12,008 bases of DNA from NCBI GenBank assembly GCA_003219355.1, contig QHOQ01000212.1, positions 1-12,008 on the forward strand. Reading direction: 5' to 3'. Below are positions 1 through 7,466 of this stretch, in pieces. Each line of letters begins with the position of its first letter. The first letter of the stretch is position 1. The notes under the pieces are model-generated. The model was not told where the DNA came from. It searched no databases and saw nothing but the letters and a program-made list of their open reading frames with translations. The DNA comes from Verrucomicrobiota bacterium (GTDB taxonomy: Bacteria > Verrucomicrobiota > Verrucomicrobiia > Chthoniobacterales > UBA10450). The position numbers and the translations under genes are program-made.

Positions 1-768
1 CAAGTCGAGTTTATGGCCCAGAGTCACAAGTTCTCCTCGAAGTGCTCCGTCTCCAATCAAAACGAGCTTCCAGTAGTTCGGCCCCGCTAAGCTTCGGTAG
101 AAAGCATAACCGTCCATCAATCCTCGTAGATTTTTCTTCCGCACAAACCGAGCTGACGCAAGGAAGTACTTCTCCGGTAGCTTTAATTCTCTTCGGAATG
201 CCGCCTGGTTTTCGCGGACGTAGATGGCGTTAGTGGCGAAATATTCGTTATCCACCACGTCATAGCCAGTGAAGACTCGATGGCGCGGTAATCCGAGAGT
301 AATCAAATACTCCCTTTGTAACTGTCCGCCGGCCAGCCCAGCGGAAAACAACGAAACAACAATCCGTTTAATTAACTCTGCCAACGCGTATCTCTTTACA
401 TCAAATGCGTTACTTTCCGACATTACCACGGCCGGTCGTTGATTTCGCAGACACCATTCCAAAGCCACTAGCGAAGCCGGCGTCGCCCAGCCAGGAATCA
501 TTGCTACTGCGGGATCTACTTCGCCAAGGGCATTCACCATTTTCTTCCGAAGAAGCGCGCGCTTAAACTTACAACTATCCGATCCGTCATCGAACAGGGT
601 GACTTTCTCGAATGCCGGCGCTTTGTCTACCCTCTCCCATTGGTACTCGCGCGTAATCGCACAAGTTTCGACCGCGACGACCCGAAAAAAACGCGCCGCC
701 GCTTGGAGCCGCGCCCAATGGTAAGGCCCTAACCGGTCAAAAAGGATTGCGATCGCCCCATTTTTCAC
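1..768 (-). CDS. GT4-family glycosyltransferase, N-terminal 256 residues (C-terminus outside window)
   Basis: This reading frame is open from a GTG at 768 to the window edge. The protein begins MKNGAIAILFDRLGPYHWAR, with the first turn of a GT-B Rossmann fold. Residues 117-147 hold SESNAFDVKR and a basic hydrophobic segment ending SAGLAGG. Residues 167-177 read FTGYDVVDNEY, a stretch I associate with one GT4 subfamily. Residues 203-241 (YFLASARFVRKKNLRGL ... WKLVLIGDG) match the start of the nucleotide-sugar-binding domain, including the R-K-K-N-L-R-G loop. The catalytic EX7E motif would lie beyond the window. The start overlaps the stop of the polymerase gene by four bases (GTGA), which suggests translational coupling. 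It should transfer a sugar from a nucleotide donor to a lipid-linked acceptor at the inner membrane. Donor and acceptor are unknown. The family call is solid; the start is likely because the overlap is typical. Confidence 0.88.
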   Translation of the reverse strand, partial: MKNGAIAILFDRLGPYHWARLQAAARFFRVVAVETCAITREYQWERVDKAPAFEKVTLFDDGSDSCKFKRALLRKKMVNALGEVDPAVAMIPGWATPASLVALEWCLRNQRPAVVMSESNAFDVKRYALAELIKRIVVSLFSAGLAGGQLQREYLITLGLPRHRVFTGYDVVDNEYFATNAIYVRENQAAFRRELKLPEKYFLASARFVRKKNLRGLMDGYAFYRSLAGPNYWKLVLIGDGALRGELVTLGHKLDL

Positions 769-2115
769 ACCAAACTTTGCTCGCCGCGTATGTCATGTTC
801 CACTCGAATTGGCACGCCACCGGCAAATTGCTGCCGGCGTGGAATTCGTGCGAAAAATTCACCCCGCCGAAGCCAGAGAAGCAGGAGACAGGGCCAGAAA
901 GACATTCCGAACCACGCATAAATGCCGGCAAGATCACCGCCTCGAAGCAATGGAACTATTGCGGCGGCAAGACTGCCGCGAATCAAGAGACCTGCCAGAG
1001 GGACGATACGCGTACTGAAAGATACCAGGCGGCCAAAACCGAATCCGTAGATGATAGACAAAAGGACGACTCCGACCAATCCGCCTTCCTGATAAAACGA
1101 ACCAAAGAGACTCGGAGAAATTCCGAGCGTGAACCCCGTGTCCGCTGTGATGATCCCTAGCTTGTTCATATAGCCACCAACCGGCTTATCGGGCCACCAG
1201 CTGCGTGGAATAGGACGTTCCAGAATCTCGAGATGCTCTCTGCCATAACTGTAACCAAGCATCTCCGGATAGACCTGCCGGAGAAGCGCAAAGCCATCGA
1301 GCATGTTGGCATCCTGGGCAAAGGCCAGCCTTTCCCATGCGCCTTGTTCTAGTTCCACCGTCGGGTCTTCAGCGTTGCGAAGCGCGCCCGCCACCGCGAA
1401 CAGGGCGACAGCGCCAATGAGCCCGATGCCCAGCACCTGAGCGCGCCGCACCACAGATTGCCCCGAAGACAGAATGATTGTCACCGCCACGAACCAGCCG
1501 AGAAACTGGAACCGCATCGACGGTTGAAACGTGAGATAACTAATCGCGACAAAAAAAAGCACGGCTACAAATCTTTCGCCATTGGTGTGGAATGCCCCGC
1601 TTTTCCAAAGCGCCGCGATAAAAATGGCCACCCCAACCAAGCTTAACGGGAGTAGGATCAAGTAGCTGCTCACCTCAAAGCCCATCGATTTCCCGGAAGC
1701 GAGCTGAATCCCGACCGACCGCCGCGCTAGTAAGGAAATAAGAATGCAGATTACACCCAGTGCGATGACGCGCGGTTTGAGCCAACCCAGCAATTCAGGT
1801 GAAGCGAACGTATGCGGAACATCGATCCGGCGCCTTTGCTCCAGCATGTAGACTGACAGCAAGATGGTTTCACCGAGAGTCGCGACGGCTTGCACGTCCA
1901 ACGCACTTTTAAAATTGATCGGATCGAAGCCGAAGTTACCAAGATCTGTCGGTGAAGCCCACCCCATGAGCAAAGCCCAAAGTCGTAAAAACATAAAAAA
2001 GAAGAGTGCTGATCAACAACGGTATTTCGTCGTGTTTTCTCACAACCCAGAGCACCCCAAGCACAATCCATGCGATCTGACATAGACTTAGCGTTGTGAG
2101 GCCAAAGAAACTCAT
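765..2115 (-). CDS. Wzy-like oligosaccharide repeat-unit polymerase, split by a frameshift
   Basis: This is a polytopic membrane protein with many hydrophobic segments. It is probably the polymerase that joins lipid-linked repeat units in the periplasm. The long frame (1994 to 765) carries ERPIPRSWWPDKPVGG and, further on, SPSLFGSFYQEGGLVG. This pairing of an arginine-rich iPRsWWPdKP loop with a G-S-F-Y-x-E-G-G segment is typical of Wzy-type polymerases. The first 40 or so residues (MSFFGLTTLSLCQIAWIVLG and following, to LLFYVF) lie in another frame, so the long frame alone lacks its first membrane segment. The switch falls within 1986-2000, where the plus strand has A5 and A6 runs. Skipping one base gives about 449 residues, a usual length. 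I chose ATG 2115 over TTG 2124 because an AGGG at 2130-2127 sits 11 bases before the ATG but only two before the TTG. It follows a GT4 gene by 43 bases and overlaps the next GT4 gene. Confidence 0.82.
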
Positions 2116-2158
2116 TGAATCCAAAACCCTAAATTACCATGGCAGGTGAATGGATGAC

Positions 2159-3358
2159 TTACCATGCAAGCGTGCATAACTCGGTACCCAAACGCGATAA
2201 ACTGAATCGCTTATCTACCATAGCATTCTCCGAGAATTGCGCGAGCTGATCTGGATTGTCTAAACAGGATCGGAGCGCTTCTTCGATTGCGGCGTCCGTC
2301 GGTTCTTCCAAGAGCAAACCATTAACGCGGTCCATAACCACCTCGCCGCACCGCCGGGACGCGATTACCGGAAGCCGGTCGGCGAGCGCTTCGAGTTGGC
2401 TTAGCGCAAAACCGTCTGACAGCGTTGGCAAAAGGAAGACATCCGCTCGTTCATAATGATTTTGAACCTTGTTCCGCGCGATAGGTCCGAACCACCGGAT
2501 TTTTTGGTTCGAACGCAAGTCTTCAGGAATAATGATCTGAATAGGACCAACCATCAGGAACTCTACCGGTTGCGACTGAAATGATCGTGCTACTTTCAAA
2601 AGTCGCGCGATTCCTTTTCTTAAGTTGATCTGGCCTAAAAAGAGAACACGAAGCGGGCGGTCGCGAGTAAAGTGAGGAGGATACTCCCGAGTTATCGGTG
2701 TATCGGGCATCGGTGATTCGTACGCTAAAGGAATAACGAATATTTTAGAATCATTAACTCCTGCCTTCACCAGGCAGGACCTCGACCATTCTGAATTCAC
2801 AATGATCCGATCGGCAATGTCACATTCTTCTCGCCACGACTTCCAGTAATCCGCTGGCGCACGTGTCCAATTGGGAGCTAATGAAGGCTCTCTTTCAGCT
2901 TCAGCGGCTACGATCTCTTCTTCCATTGGCCCCGGATCGATTTGACCCAATATGGTTTTCCATCCCTGCGTTTTGGCAAAGCGAAAGATATCACGCGCGG
3001 CGTAGCTGTACGCAAAAAGAATTGGCTGAGAGCCGACAACTGACAACCGAGAACTCGAAAGGCAGGCGACGACCTTCCGTTGGAACCAGTGGTTGCGGGC
3101 AAGGATTAAAGGCCAACCTGAAAGCTGCTTCAATCGAGCAGCTAACTCGAAGGCGAGCAAACCGCTGTTCCAAGCTCGCACGCGAGCGCTAGTCAGGTCG
3201 GGATGAAACCGTTCGCTTAGAGTGTGCGACACTGTGGCAAGCGGGCTGCTTGGCCGCACCCAGGCATCGGTTGCCAGTTGCTCGAGAACGCCTTGACGAA
3301 ATAGCGCTCGCGGAATCGCATAATGCTCTCTCGCGCCAAGTTGAGAACAAAACCACAT
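2159..3358 (-). CDS. GT4-family glycosyltransferase with an in-frame heptamer-repeat insert
   Basis: A complete 399-residue GT-B glycosyltransferase. The C-terminal half shows the donor-binding domain: RVLFLGQINLRKGIARLL at 237-254, EFLMVGP at 266-272, DVFLLPTLSDGF at 306-317 and GEVVMDRVNGLLLEEP at 338-353. The usual EX7E pair appears here as D-G-F-A-L-S-Q-L-E, so the first glutamate is replaced by aspartate. The N-terminal half has a distinctive ILGQIDPGPMEEE segment at 137-148. Residues 101-111 (SSSRLSVVGSQ) come from a tandem heptamer repeat and look like an insertion between two ordinary segments (see the repeat entry). The start ATG shares its A with the stop of the upstream GT2 gene (TAATG), so the two are probably co-translated. 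The role would be sugar transfer onto the growing lipid-linked repeat unit in the cytoplasm; the sugar is unknown. Confidence 0.9.
   Translation of the reverse strand: MWFCSQLGAREHYAIPRALFRQGVLEQLATDAWVRPSSPLATVSHTLSERFHPDLTSARVRAWNSGLLAFELAARLKQLSGWPLILARNHWFQRKVVACLSSSRLSVVGSQPILFAYSYAARDIFRFAKTQGWKTILGQIDPGPMEEEIVAAEAEREPSLAPNWTRAPADYWKSWREECDIADRIIVNSEWSRSCLVKAGVNDSKIFVIPLAYESPMPDTPITREYPPHFTRDRPLRVLFLGQINLRKGIARLLKVARSFQSQPVEFLMVGPIQIIIPEDLRSNQKIRWFGPIARNKVQNHYERADVFLLPTLSDGFALSQLEALADRLPVIASRRCGEVVMDRVNGLLLEEPTDAAIEEALRSCLDNPDQLAQFSENAMVDKRFSLSRLGTELCTLAW
3027..3054 (-). repeat. four contiguous degenerate heptamer repeats inside a GT4 gene
   Basis: On the plus strand four adjacent 7-mers read TGAGAGC, CGACAAC, TGACAAC and CGAGAAC (consensus YGASARC). 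On the coding strand they read GTTCTCG, GTTGTCA, GTTGTCG, GCTCTCA. They are translated as part of SRLSVVGSQ. Short tandem heptamers of this kind (STRR-like), whose translations resemble QLSVVSGQLSVV, occur as dispersed repeats in several bacterial phyla; that link is from memory. I see no second copy of the array in this window. Confidence 0.65.
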
Positions 3359-4221
3359 TAGGGAGTCTCAGGCAAACGAAGCCAGCGCTTATAACTCGTC
3401 CACGAAACCGGATGACGTTTCGCCAGGCAGTACGGAATTCCAGCCATGGCTTGCCACCACCATACTGGCTCTCGAATGGCCCAGCTAAACCCTCTTCGGC
3501 AGGCATAGCCGAACTGCGTCGCAGCGCGGTAGATCGCCACTGGCGCGACGTATGGAAACGGGCATCGCAATAACACACTCCACAGCTCGTTCCGCGAATG
3601 ACGATGATGATTTCGCATTTCGCTGCGAACTTGGCCGGAGTAGTGGTGACGGACGGTGACAACTGGAGAAAAAAGCACCTCATAACCCGCCGCAACACAC
3701 TGAAGCGCGTAGTCCGGCTCTTCATACATGTGAAAAAAACGGGATTCAAAGCCCGGCAGTTGGAGATAAGTTGATCGCCGCAGCACCGCCCCGGAACTGG
3801 CAAACGAACGCGTCAAATGTTCCGGGTTGAAATTCGGCTGCATAAGCGTTTCCGGATACTCATCGGTACGCTGAGGAAAATGCAGCACCGCAAGCTTTGG
3901 GTTGTTCTCAAAAAACGGCATGATGCGGTTGATACAATCCAATTGTTCCGGATAACTGTCATCATCCAGCGCAAGCACTAAGTCGCCCCGCGCCTCGCGC
4001 ACCATCTGGTTGCGCGATACCACCGAGCCGCGTCCCGTTTCATTCACAATCAACTTCGCATTTGCCAATTCAGACTTCACCACTTCGACTGTGTCATCTG
4101 TGCAACCGTCTGCTGTGATGAGCACCTCCAGGGGCGTTGGATTCAACTGCCGTAGAACCCGGCACGTCCGGCACAAGTCCGCTGCACGGTTCTTCGTGGT
4201 GATCATCACAGAAACAGTCAT
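3358..4221 (-). CDS. GT2-family glycosyltransferase
   Basis: A 287-residue GT-A-fold transferase. It opens MTVSVMITTKNRAADL, followed by LEVLITADGCTDDTVEVV at 31-48, the standard GT2 nucleotide-binding start. RGDLVLALDDDSYPE at 78-92 contains the DxD-type metal site (D86-D88). SFASSGAVLRRSTYLQLPGF at 139-158 and MYEEPDYALQCVAAGYEV at 165-182 supply the acceptor-side acidic motif (E-E-P-D). The tail is rich in W and Y, but I do not see a clear membrane anchor. I use ATG 4221; the TTG six bases further upstream is a weaker choice. A GGAA lies upstream at a long spacing. The gene begins 31 bases after the FkbM methyltransferase stop and ends in a TAATG overlap with the next GT4. It should add one sugar from a nucleotide donor to the repeat unit; specificity is unknown. 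Confidence 0.92.
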   Translation of the reverse strand: MTVSVMITTKNRAADLCRTCRVLRQLNPTPLEVLITADGCTDDTVEVVKSELANAKLIVNETGRGSVVSRNQMVREARGDLVLALDDDSYPEQLDCINRIMPFFENNPKLAVLHFPQRTDEYPETLMQPNFNPEHLTRSFASSGAVLRRSTYLQLPGFESRFFHMYEEPDYALQCVAAGYEVLFSPVVTVRHHYSGQVRSEMRNHHRHSRNELWSVLLRCPFPYVAPVAIYRAATQFGYACRRGFSWAIREPVWWWQAMAGIPYCLAKRHPVSWTSYKRWLRLPETP

Positions 4222-4252
4222 GAACAAGAGATGATTTCCAAGCTATCAGAAG

Positions 4253-4981
4253 TCAGGCAACCAACGTCGGTGACTTTTTGAAAAATAATGTCAGGTGCAC
4301 GATGTCCGTCAGTTCGTATCCGAGACCGGCAAGAAAAGCAGTCAGTTCCGCTTTGGCTGTCTTGGTGAAAGCTTCCGCGCTTATCAGGTCGGGTGAATAG
4401 CGGGAAAAATCCAGTCCCCTGAGCACGGACAAATCCTGTCCCTCGCAATCCACATTCAAATAATGAAAGTGCTGTCCCCGAAAAACCGACTGTTCGATGA
4501 TGTGAGTCAGCGTCGTCACTCTTATCGGCGTGGCTTTCAATGGTTTTTCACCGCAGCCAGACAGCGGGTTTTTTTCACCGGAATCTGCTATCCGGTTGGT
4601 GAATCCCTTGGGATATTCCAAGTAAACCATGTCGCGAGGCACCTCGGCCACGGCAGCGCAGATGTTCTGGTCGAGCGGGCGCAGCTTTTCAAAACGAGCG
4701 ATTTTCACTGGGTCGCAATCAATATTAATGCCGCGCCAGCCTAGTTGGCTGAGCAACATTGTGTTTGATAATTTGAAGGGGTGAAAAGCGCCGACATCAA
4801 TAAATCGCCCGATGGAATTGTCGAAATTTTCGCCGAAATGAGTACGTACCACCAGGTCCTCGCCAAATTGAGAATAGCTGACACGCATGGCCCGTAATTC
4901 TTCCAGCGAGGAACTCATGGACTGCCGACCGCGGGGCAGGTTCTTTAATTTCTTCAGAATTCTTGCCAGCTTGTTATGCAC
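4253..4981 (-). CDS. FkbM-family SAM-dependent methyltransferase
   Basis: A 242-residue protein with the FkbM pattern. SYSQFGEDLVV is at 35-45. GRFIDVGAFHPFKLSNT at 58-74 is SAM-binding motif I in its FkbM form. GWRGINIDCDPVKIARFEKL at 81-100 ends the second strand with the acidic residue that binds the ribose. FHYLNVDCEGQDLSVLRGLD at 172-191 is the family's conserved D-x-E-G core. FkbM proteins are usually O-methyltransferases, and in polysaccharide loci they probably methylate a sugar hydroxyl on the repeat unit or chain end. The start is uncertain. GTG 4981 adds a basic N-terminus (HNKLARILKKLKNL) common in the family; ATG 4918 would give 221 residues and keep every motif. Neither has a clear ribosome-binding site. 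It lies 58 bases after a GT2 gene and just before another, so it is cytoplasmic and part of the same operon. Confidence 0.92.
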   Translation of the reverse strand: MHNKLARILKKLKNLPRGRQSMSSSLEELRAMRVSYSQFGEDLVVRTHFGENFDNSIGRFIDVGAFHPFKLSNTMLLSQLGWRGINIDCDPVKIARFEKLRPLDQNICAAVAEVPRDMVYLEYPKGFTNRIADSGEKNPLSGCGEKPLKATPIRVTTLTHIIEQSVFRGQHFHYLNVDCEGQDLSVLRGLDFSRYSPDLISAEAFTKTAKAELTAFLAGLGYELTDIVHLTLFFKKSPTLVA

Positions 4982-5039
4982 GAACTTTTAGGTGGCCTGA
5001 TTGAGGAACAGACCTCGTCGCTCCGATCTTATCAACCTG

Positions 5040-5892
5040 TCAACCAAGCATGAATTCTCTTCTCAGCCTTTGCGTAATGAATCTTGTCCTCCGAATGCTT
5101 CCAACAAGCATTCGTAGAGTGTATATTGGCCGCCAAAATCCCCCGAAACGCGAGGTACTGTCGGGATTACCAGTCCGATAAACAACTGCGCTAAATGGCA
5201 GGCTAAAAAGTTTATGACCCAGATAACCGAATTGGGCCGCATAACGCTGGTGGCTATCGTTCAACAGAAGAGTGCTGATGCCAGATCCAGGAACAAGCGA
5301 ATAATGATCGCTGGCCGCGAACTTCACACTTGCCTCATCCAAAGACACGCCTTCCATCGAAGTGAGAAATGGTCCATTCTTATCCGCAAGATCACTTCTA
5401 ATGATGAGACAGGAACCGCATACTCGGTCGAGATACTCGGTGCGTTCAATAAGATAACGCGATCCAGAGTTCCAAAGCCATCCATACTTGATAAGATAGC
5501 CTGCTTCGTCGTTTGCATTGTCTAACCAGTCAACTAGTCTTGAACTAATAAAATCGTCTGCGTCTAGTTTCATCACATAGTCCGGGTTCCATGTTAACTT
5601 CGCGTAGTTCCAAGCCGCTGCAATTTTGGTCAATTTGTCCCGCTCTAGAGAAACGTGATAATTTTCATGAGATGGGACGGGATGATGAAGCGACAGGAAC
5701 TGAAATCTTGAATCAAAACCGACATCGAAATCAGGCGCCTCGTGACCAGCTACAACAACACAGTAATTCGCATTGGTTGAGTTTTGTATGGATAAGCGTC
5801 TGCCGAAGATGAGCGCAGGCTATTTCCCATTTGGACTTAACCCTTCGAGATGCGAATGGGATTAAGAAAACCACACTAGGCATGTCATTCAT
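5040..5892 (-). CDS. GT2-like glycosyltransferase, split by a frameshift near its N-terminus
   Basis: The main open part (from 5819) reads NYCVVVAGHEAPDF, then YVMKLDADDFISSRLVDWLD. The latter carries a D-A-D-D metal site, and VCGSCLIIRSDL follows further on, the usual order in GT-A enzymes. That frame meets a TAG at 5822-5820. A different frame begins ATG AAT GAC ATG at 5892 and reads MNDMPSVVFLIPFASRRVKS to ACAHLRQTL, exactly the missing N-terminal strand and helix. The switch lies within about 5781-5793, where the plus strand has an AAAA-complement run (TTTT). Skipping one base, or restoring two (giving RQTLxSIQNST), yields about 283 residues. Annotation from the TTG at 5633 alone would lose the N-terminal third. 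ATG 5883 is an alternative start. It lies 60 bases after the GT-A-type gene and 58 before the FkbM gene. Donor and acceptor are unknown. Confidence 0.8.
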
Positions 5893-5952
5893 ATTGAAAC
5901 GGGGTTAGCTGGAATTTCAGTTGTATAATATTTTTGGCAACGATTAGCACCT

Positions 5953-6891
5953 TCATCTCCCAACCAAATTCCAAAGCCGTCGTTTGACTTTATTGGCAAG
6001 CACTCGGCGATCTTCGTTTAGCACTGCCAGCCAAGCTCCTAAATCCCCGTGATGCCGACGATGATGCTCAAGACGGGCAATTGTAAACGGTTTGTGATAA
6101 CCGTCTAATACATGCAGCAATGGCTTACGATAGCAGAAATGAGCTACGCGCGGCCGATGCACGACAGCGGGAAACCGCCAATCAGCACGCGCGCAGTCTT
6201 GCTGCAATTCGCGCTTTCCATGGTGGGCCCAGACGTGTTGCAGATCTGCTGATGCGACTCTGATCTCCTGGCGCTGAGCCTTGGCGTGAACGAGGTAGTT
6301 CAGCATACCCATCTCCCCCCAAGCAAACAACCCGGGCCTGCGCTGATTCCAATCCTCCACATTGAGCCAGTCACGAAATGGGATCGCTTCTCTCCGACAT
6401 GCAAAAGCACCTGAGCAAAAGTAGTTAAAGCCCTGCCAGCGGAAGTCAGGATCGAACTCTCTAAGAGCATCAAGATTGAAGTAAAAATGCCGGAGCCATT
6501 CAGGAACTTCTTCTGGCCCAATCGGTGTGTCGTCCCAGAAAATTTGGAAATCAACGTCTGTGCGCACCTGTGGTGTAAAGTCACCCCACACAATGGCGTC
6601 CGAGTCCAGCCAGACATAAAATTCAAATGGTCCCTCCCACATCGCTGCAAGCTTCGCGCGATGATTCCCAGCAATTAGTTGCCGCATCTCCGCCGAGGGC
6701 AGGTCAGGAATGCGCAATACACTAACGTTATACTCTGCTACCAGATCTGACACGTCAAAGATCCCATCAGCGACGAGGCAGATTGGCACTTCTGGACAGT
6801 AGTATCGAATGCTCGCGAGAGTCGCCTGGACCATGAATCGGTCCCGCAGATGGCATCCAGTGACAAAGCCGAACGGGGCAACGACGTTCAT
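5953..6891 (-). CDS. GT-A-type glycosyltransferase, family not assigned
   Basis: A complete 312-residue protein. The opening (MNVVAPFGFVTGCHLRDRFM, then TLASIRYYCPEVPICLVADG at 24-43) resembles the nucleotide-binding start of GT-A enzymes. NHRAKLAAMWEGPFEFYVWL at 76-95 leads into DSDAIVWGD at 96-104, a DxD metal site at the end of a hydrophobic strand. FNYFCSGAFACRREAIPF and FAWGEMGMLNYLV then resemble the acceptor and bottom-of-pocket segments of enzymes that sense a transported or reported sugar chain. The C-terminus is basic and histidine-rich (LEHHRRHHGDLG). The start overlaps the previous gene's stop as ATGA, so it is coupled to the small unrecognised gene. It is most likely cytoplasmic and acts on the same repeat unit. 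I cannot name the CAZy family; it could be related to GT8, GT77-like or another DxD family. Confidence 0.8.
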   Translation of the reverse strand: MNVVAPFGFVTGCHLRDRFMVQATLASIRYYCPEVPICLVADGIFDVSDLVAEYNVSVLRIPDLPSAEMRQLIAGNHRAKLAAMWEGPFEFYVWLDSDAIVWGDFTPQVRTDVDFQIFWDDTPIGPEEVPEWLRHFYFNLDALREFDPDFRWQGFNYFCSGAFACRREAIPFRDWLNVEDWNQRRPGLFAWGEMGMLNYLVHAKAQRQEIRVASADLQHVWAHHGKRELQQDCARADWRFPAVVHRPRVAHFCYRKPLLHVLDGYHKPFTIARLEHHRRHHGDLGAWLAVLNEDRRVLANKVKRRLWNLVGR

Positions 6892-7464
6892 ACTTCAGAT
6901 TCGCTCTTCGATTTCGACGACCATGCGTGCCCCATCGTGAGTTGGATCTCACGTAATTTCTCGAACACCGAGACACGCTCTGTCCAGAATTGCTCGTCAC
7001 TTTTCCATAACGCCACTCCCGGCAGAGAAGTTGAAGCATATTGCAGCATCGGTCCGATTGCGTGGATCCGCAGACGCTTCATGCCGCCGAAAGAGAGTAA
7101 GATGTCATCGTAATTCCTGACTTGCGAAAGGTCTCTGATACCAATCAGCTCGGCAAGTTTGAAGACGCGGTTAAGATGTCCGGTTGTGAATGCGTAAGCA
7201 CCGATCAACACGTCGACCTCCGTTTCTCGTCCAGCCACATGATGAAACGGGCTGCCATTCGAAGACGTGGTGCCCGGGGGATAAACGTGTCCGATAATTC
7301 CGTGCGGATATTGCTCGTCAGCGAGGAGCAATCCAAAGGCCTGCGGCGAGGCCTTGCAGAACACGCGGCTCTCAACTCCCTCGTTAAGTAGTGCCTCGGA
7401 GAGAAGCGCCGCATACTCATAGCGGCCCGCCAGATGCGTGCGTGTTCAGCTGCAAAACTTTCAT
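6888..7464 (-). CDS. Small unrecognised protein (about 191 residues), split by a frameshift
   Basis: The first part starts at ATG 7464, two bases after the GT8 stop, and reads MKVLQLNTHASGGPL before a TGA at 7419-7417. Another frame carries on as RYEYAALLSEALLNEGVESR and runs to 6888. Joining them at the GGGCC stretch (about 7424-7428) by removing one base gives MKVLQLNTHASGGRYEYAAL, which resembles the opening of GT4 enzymes. After residue 40 the protein no longer looks like GT4. It contains GIIGHVYPPGTTSS, then LNRVFKLAELIGIRDLSQV, NYDDILLSF, LRIHAIGP and LPGVALWKSDEQFW, none of which I recognise. At 191 residues it is half a GT4 enzyme, and no nucleotide-sugar-binding half follows, because the next gene starts in an ATGA overlap. 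It could be a partner or accessory of a neighbouring transferase, a divergent transferase, or a deleted remnant. It is probably soluble. Confidence 0.68.
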
Positions 7465-7466
7465 GG

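Noticed and set aside
747..1160. A 137-codon plus-strand frame opposite the polymerase gene.
   Set aside because: Its composition is that of the antisense of a membrane-protein gene, with no domain and no ribosome-binding site. No plus-strand gene in the window is convincing.
2000..5280. A 14-base string AGAAGAGTGCTGAT is shared between about 2000 and about 5267.
   Set aside because: Flanks diverge immediately and the two sites are in unrelated genes; consistent with chance.
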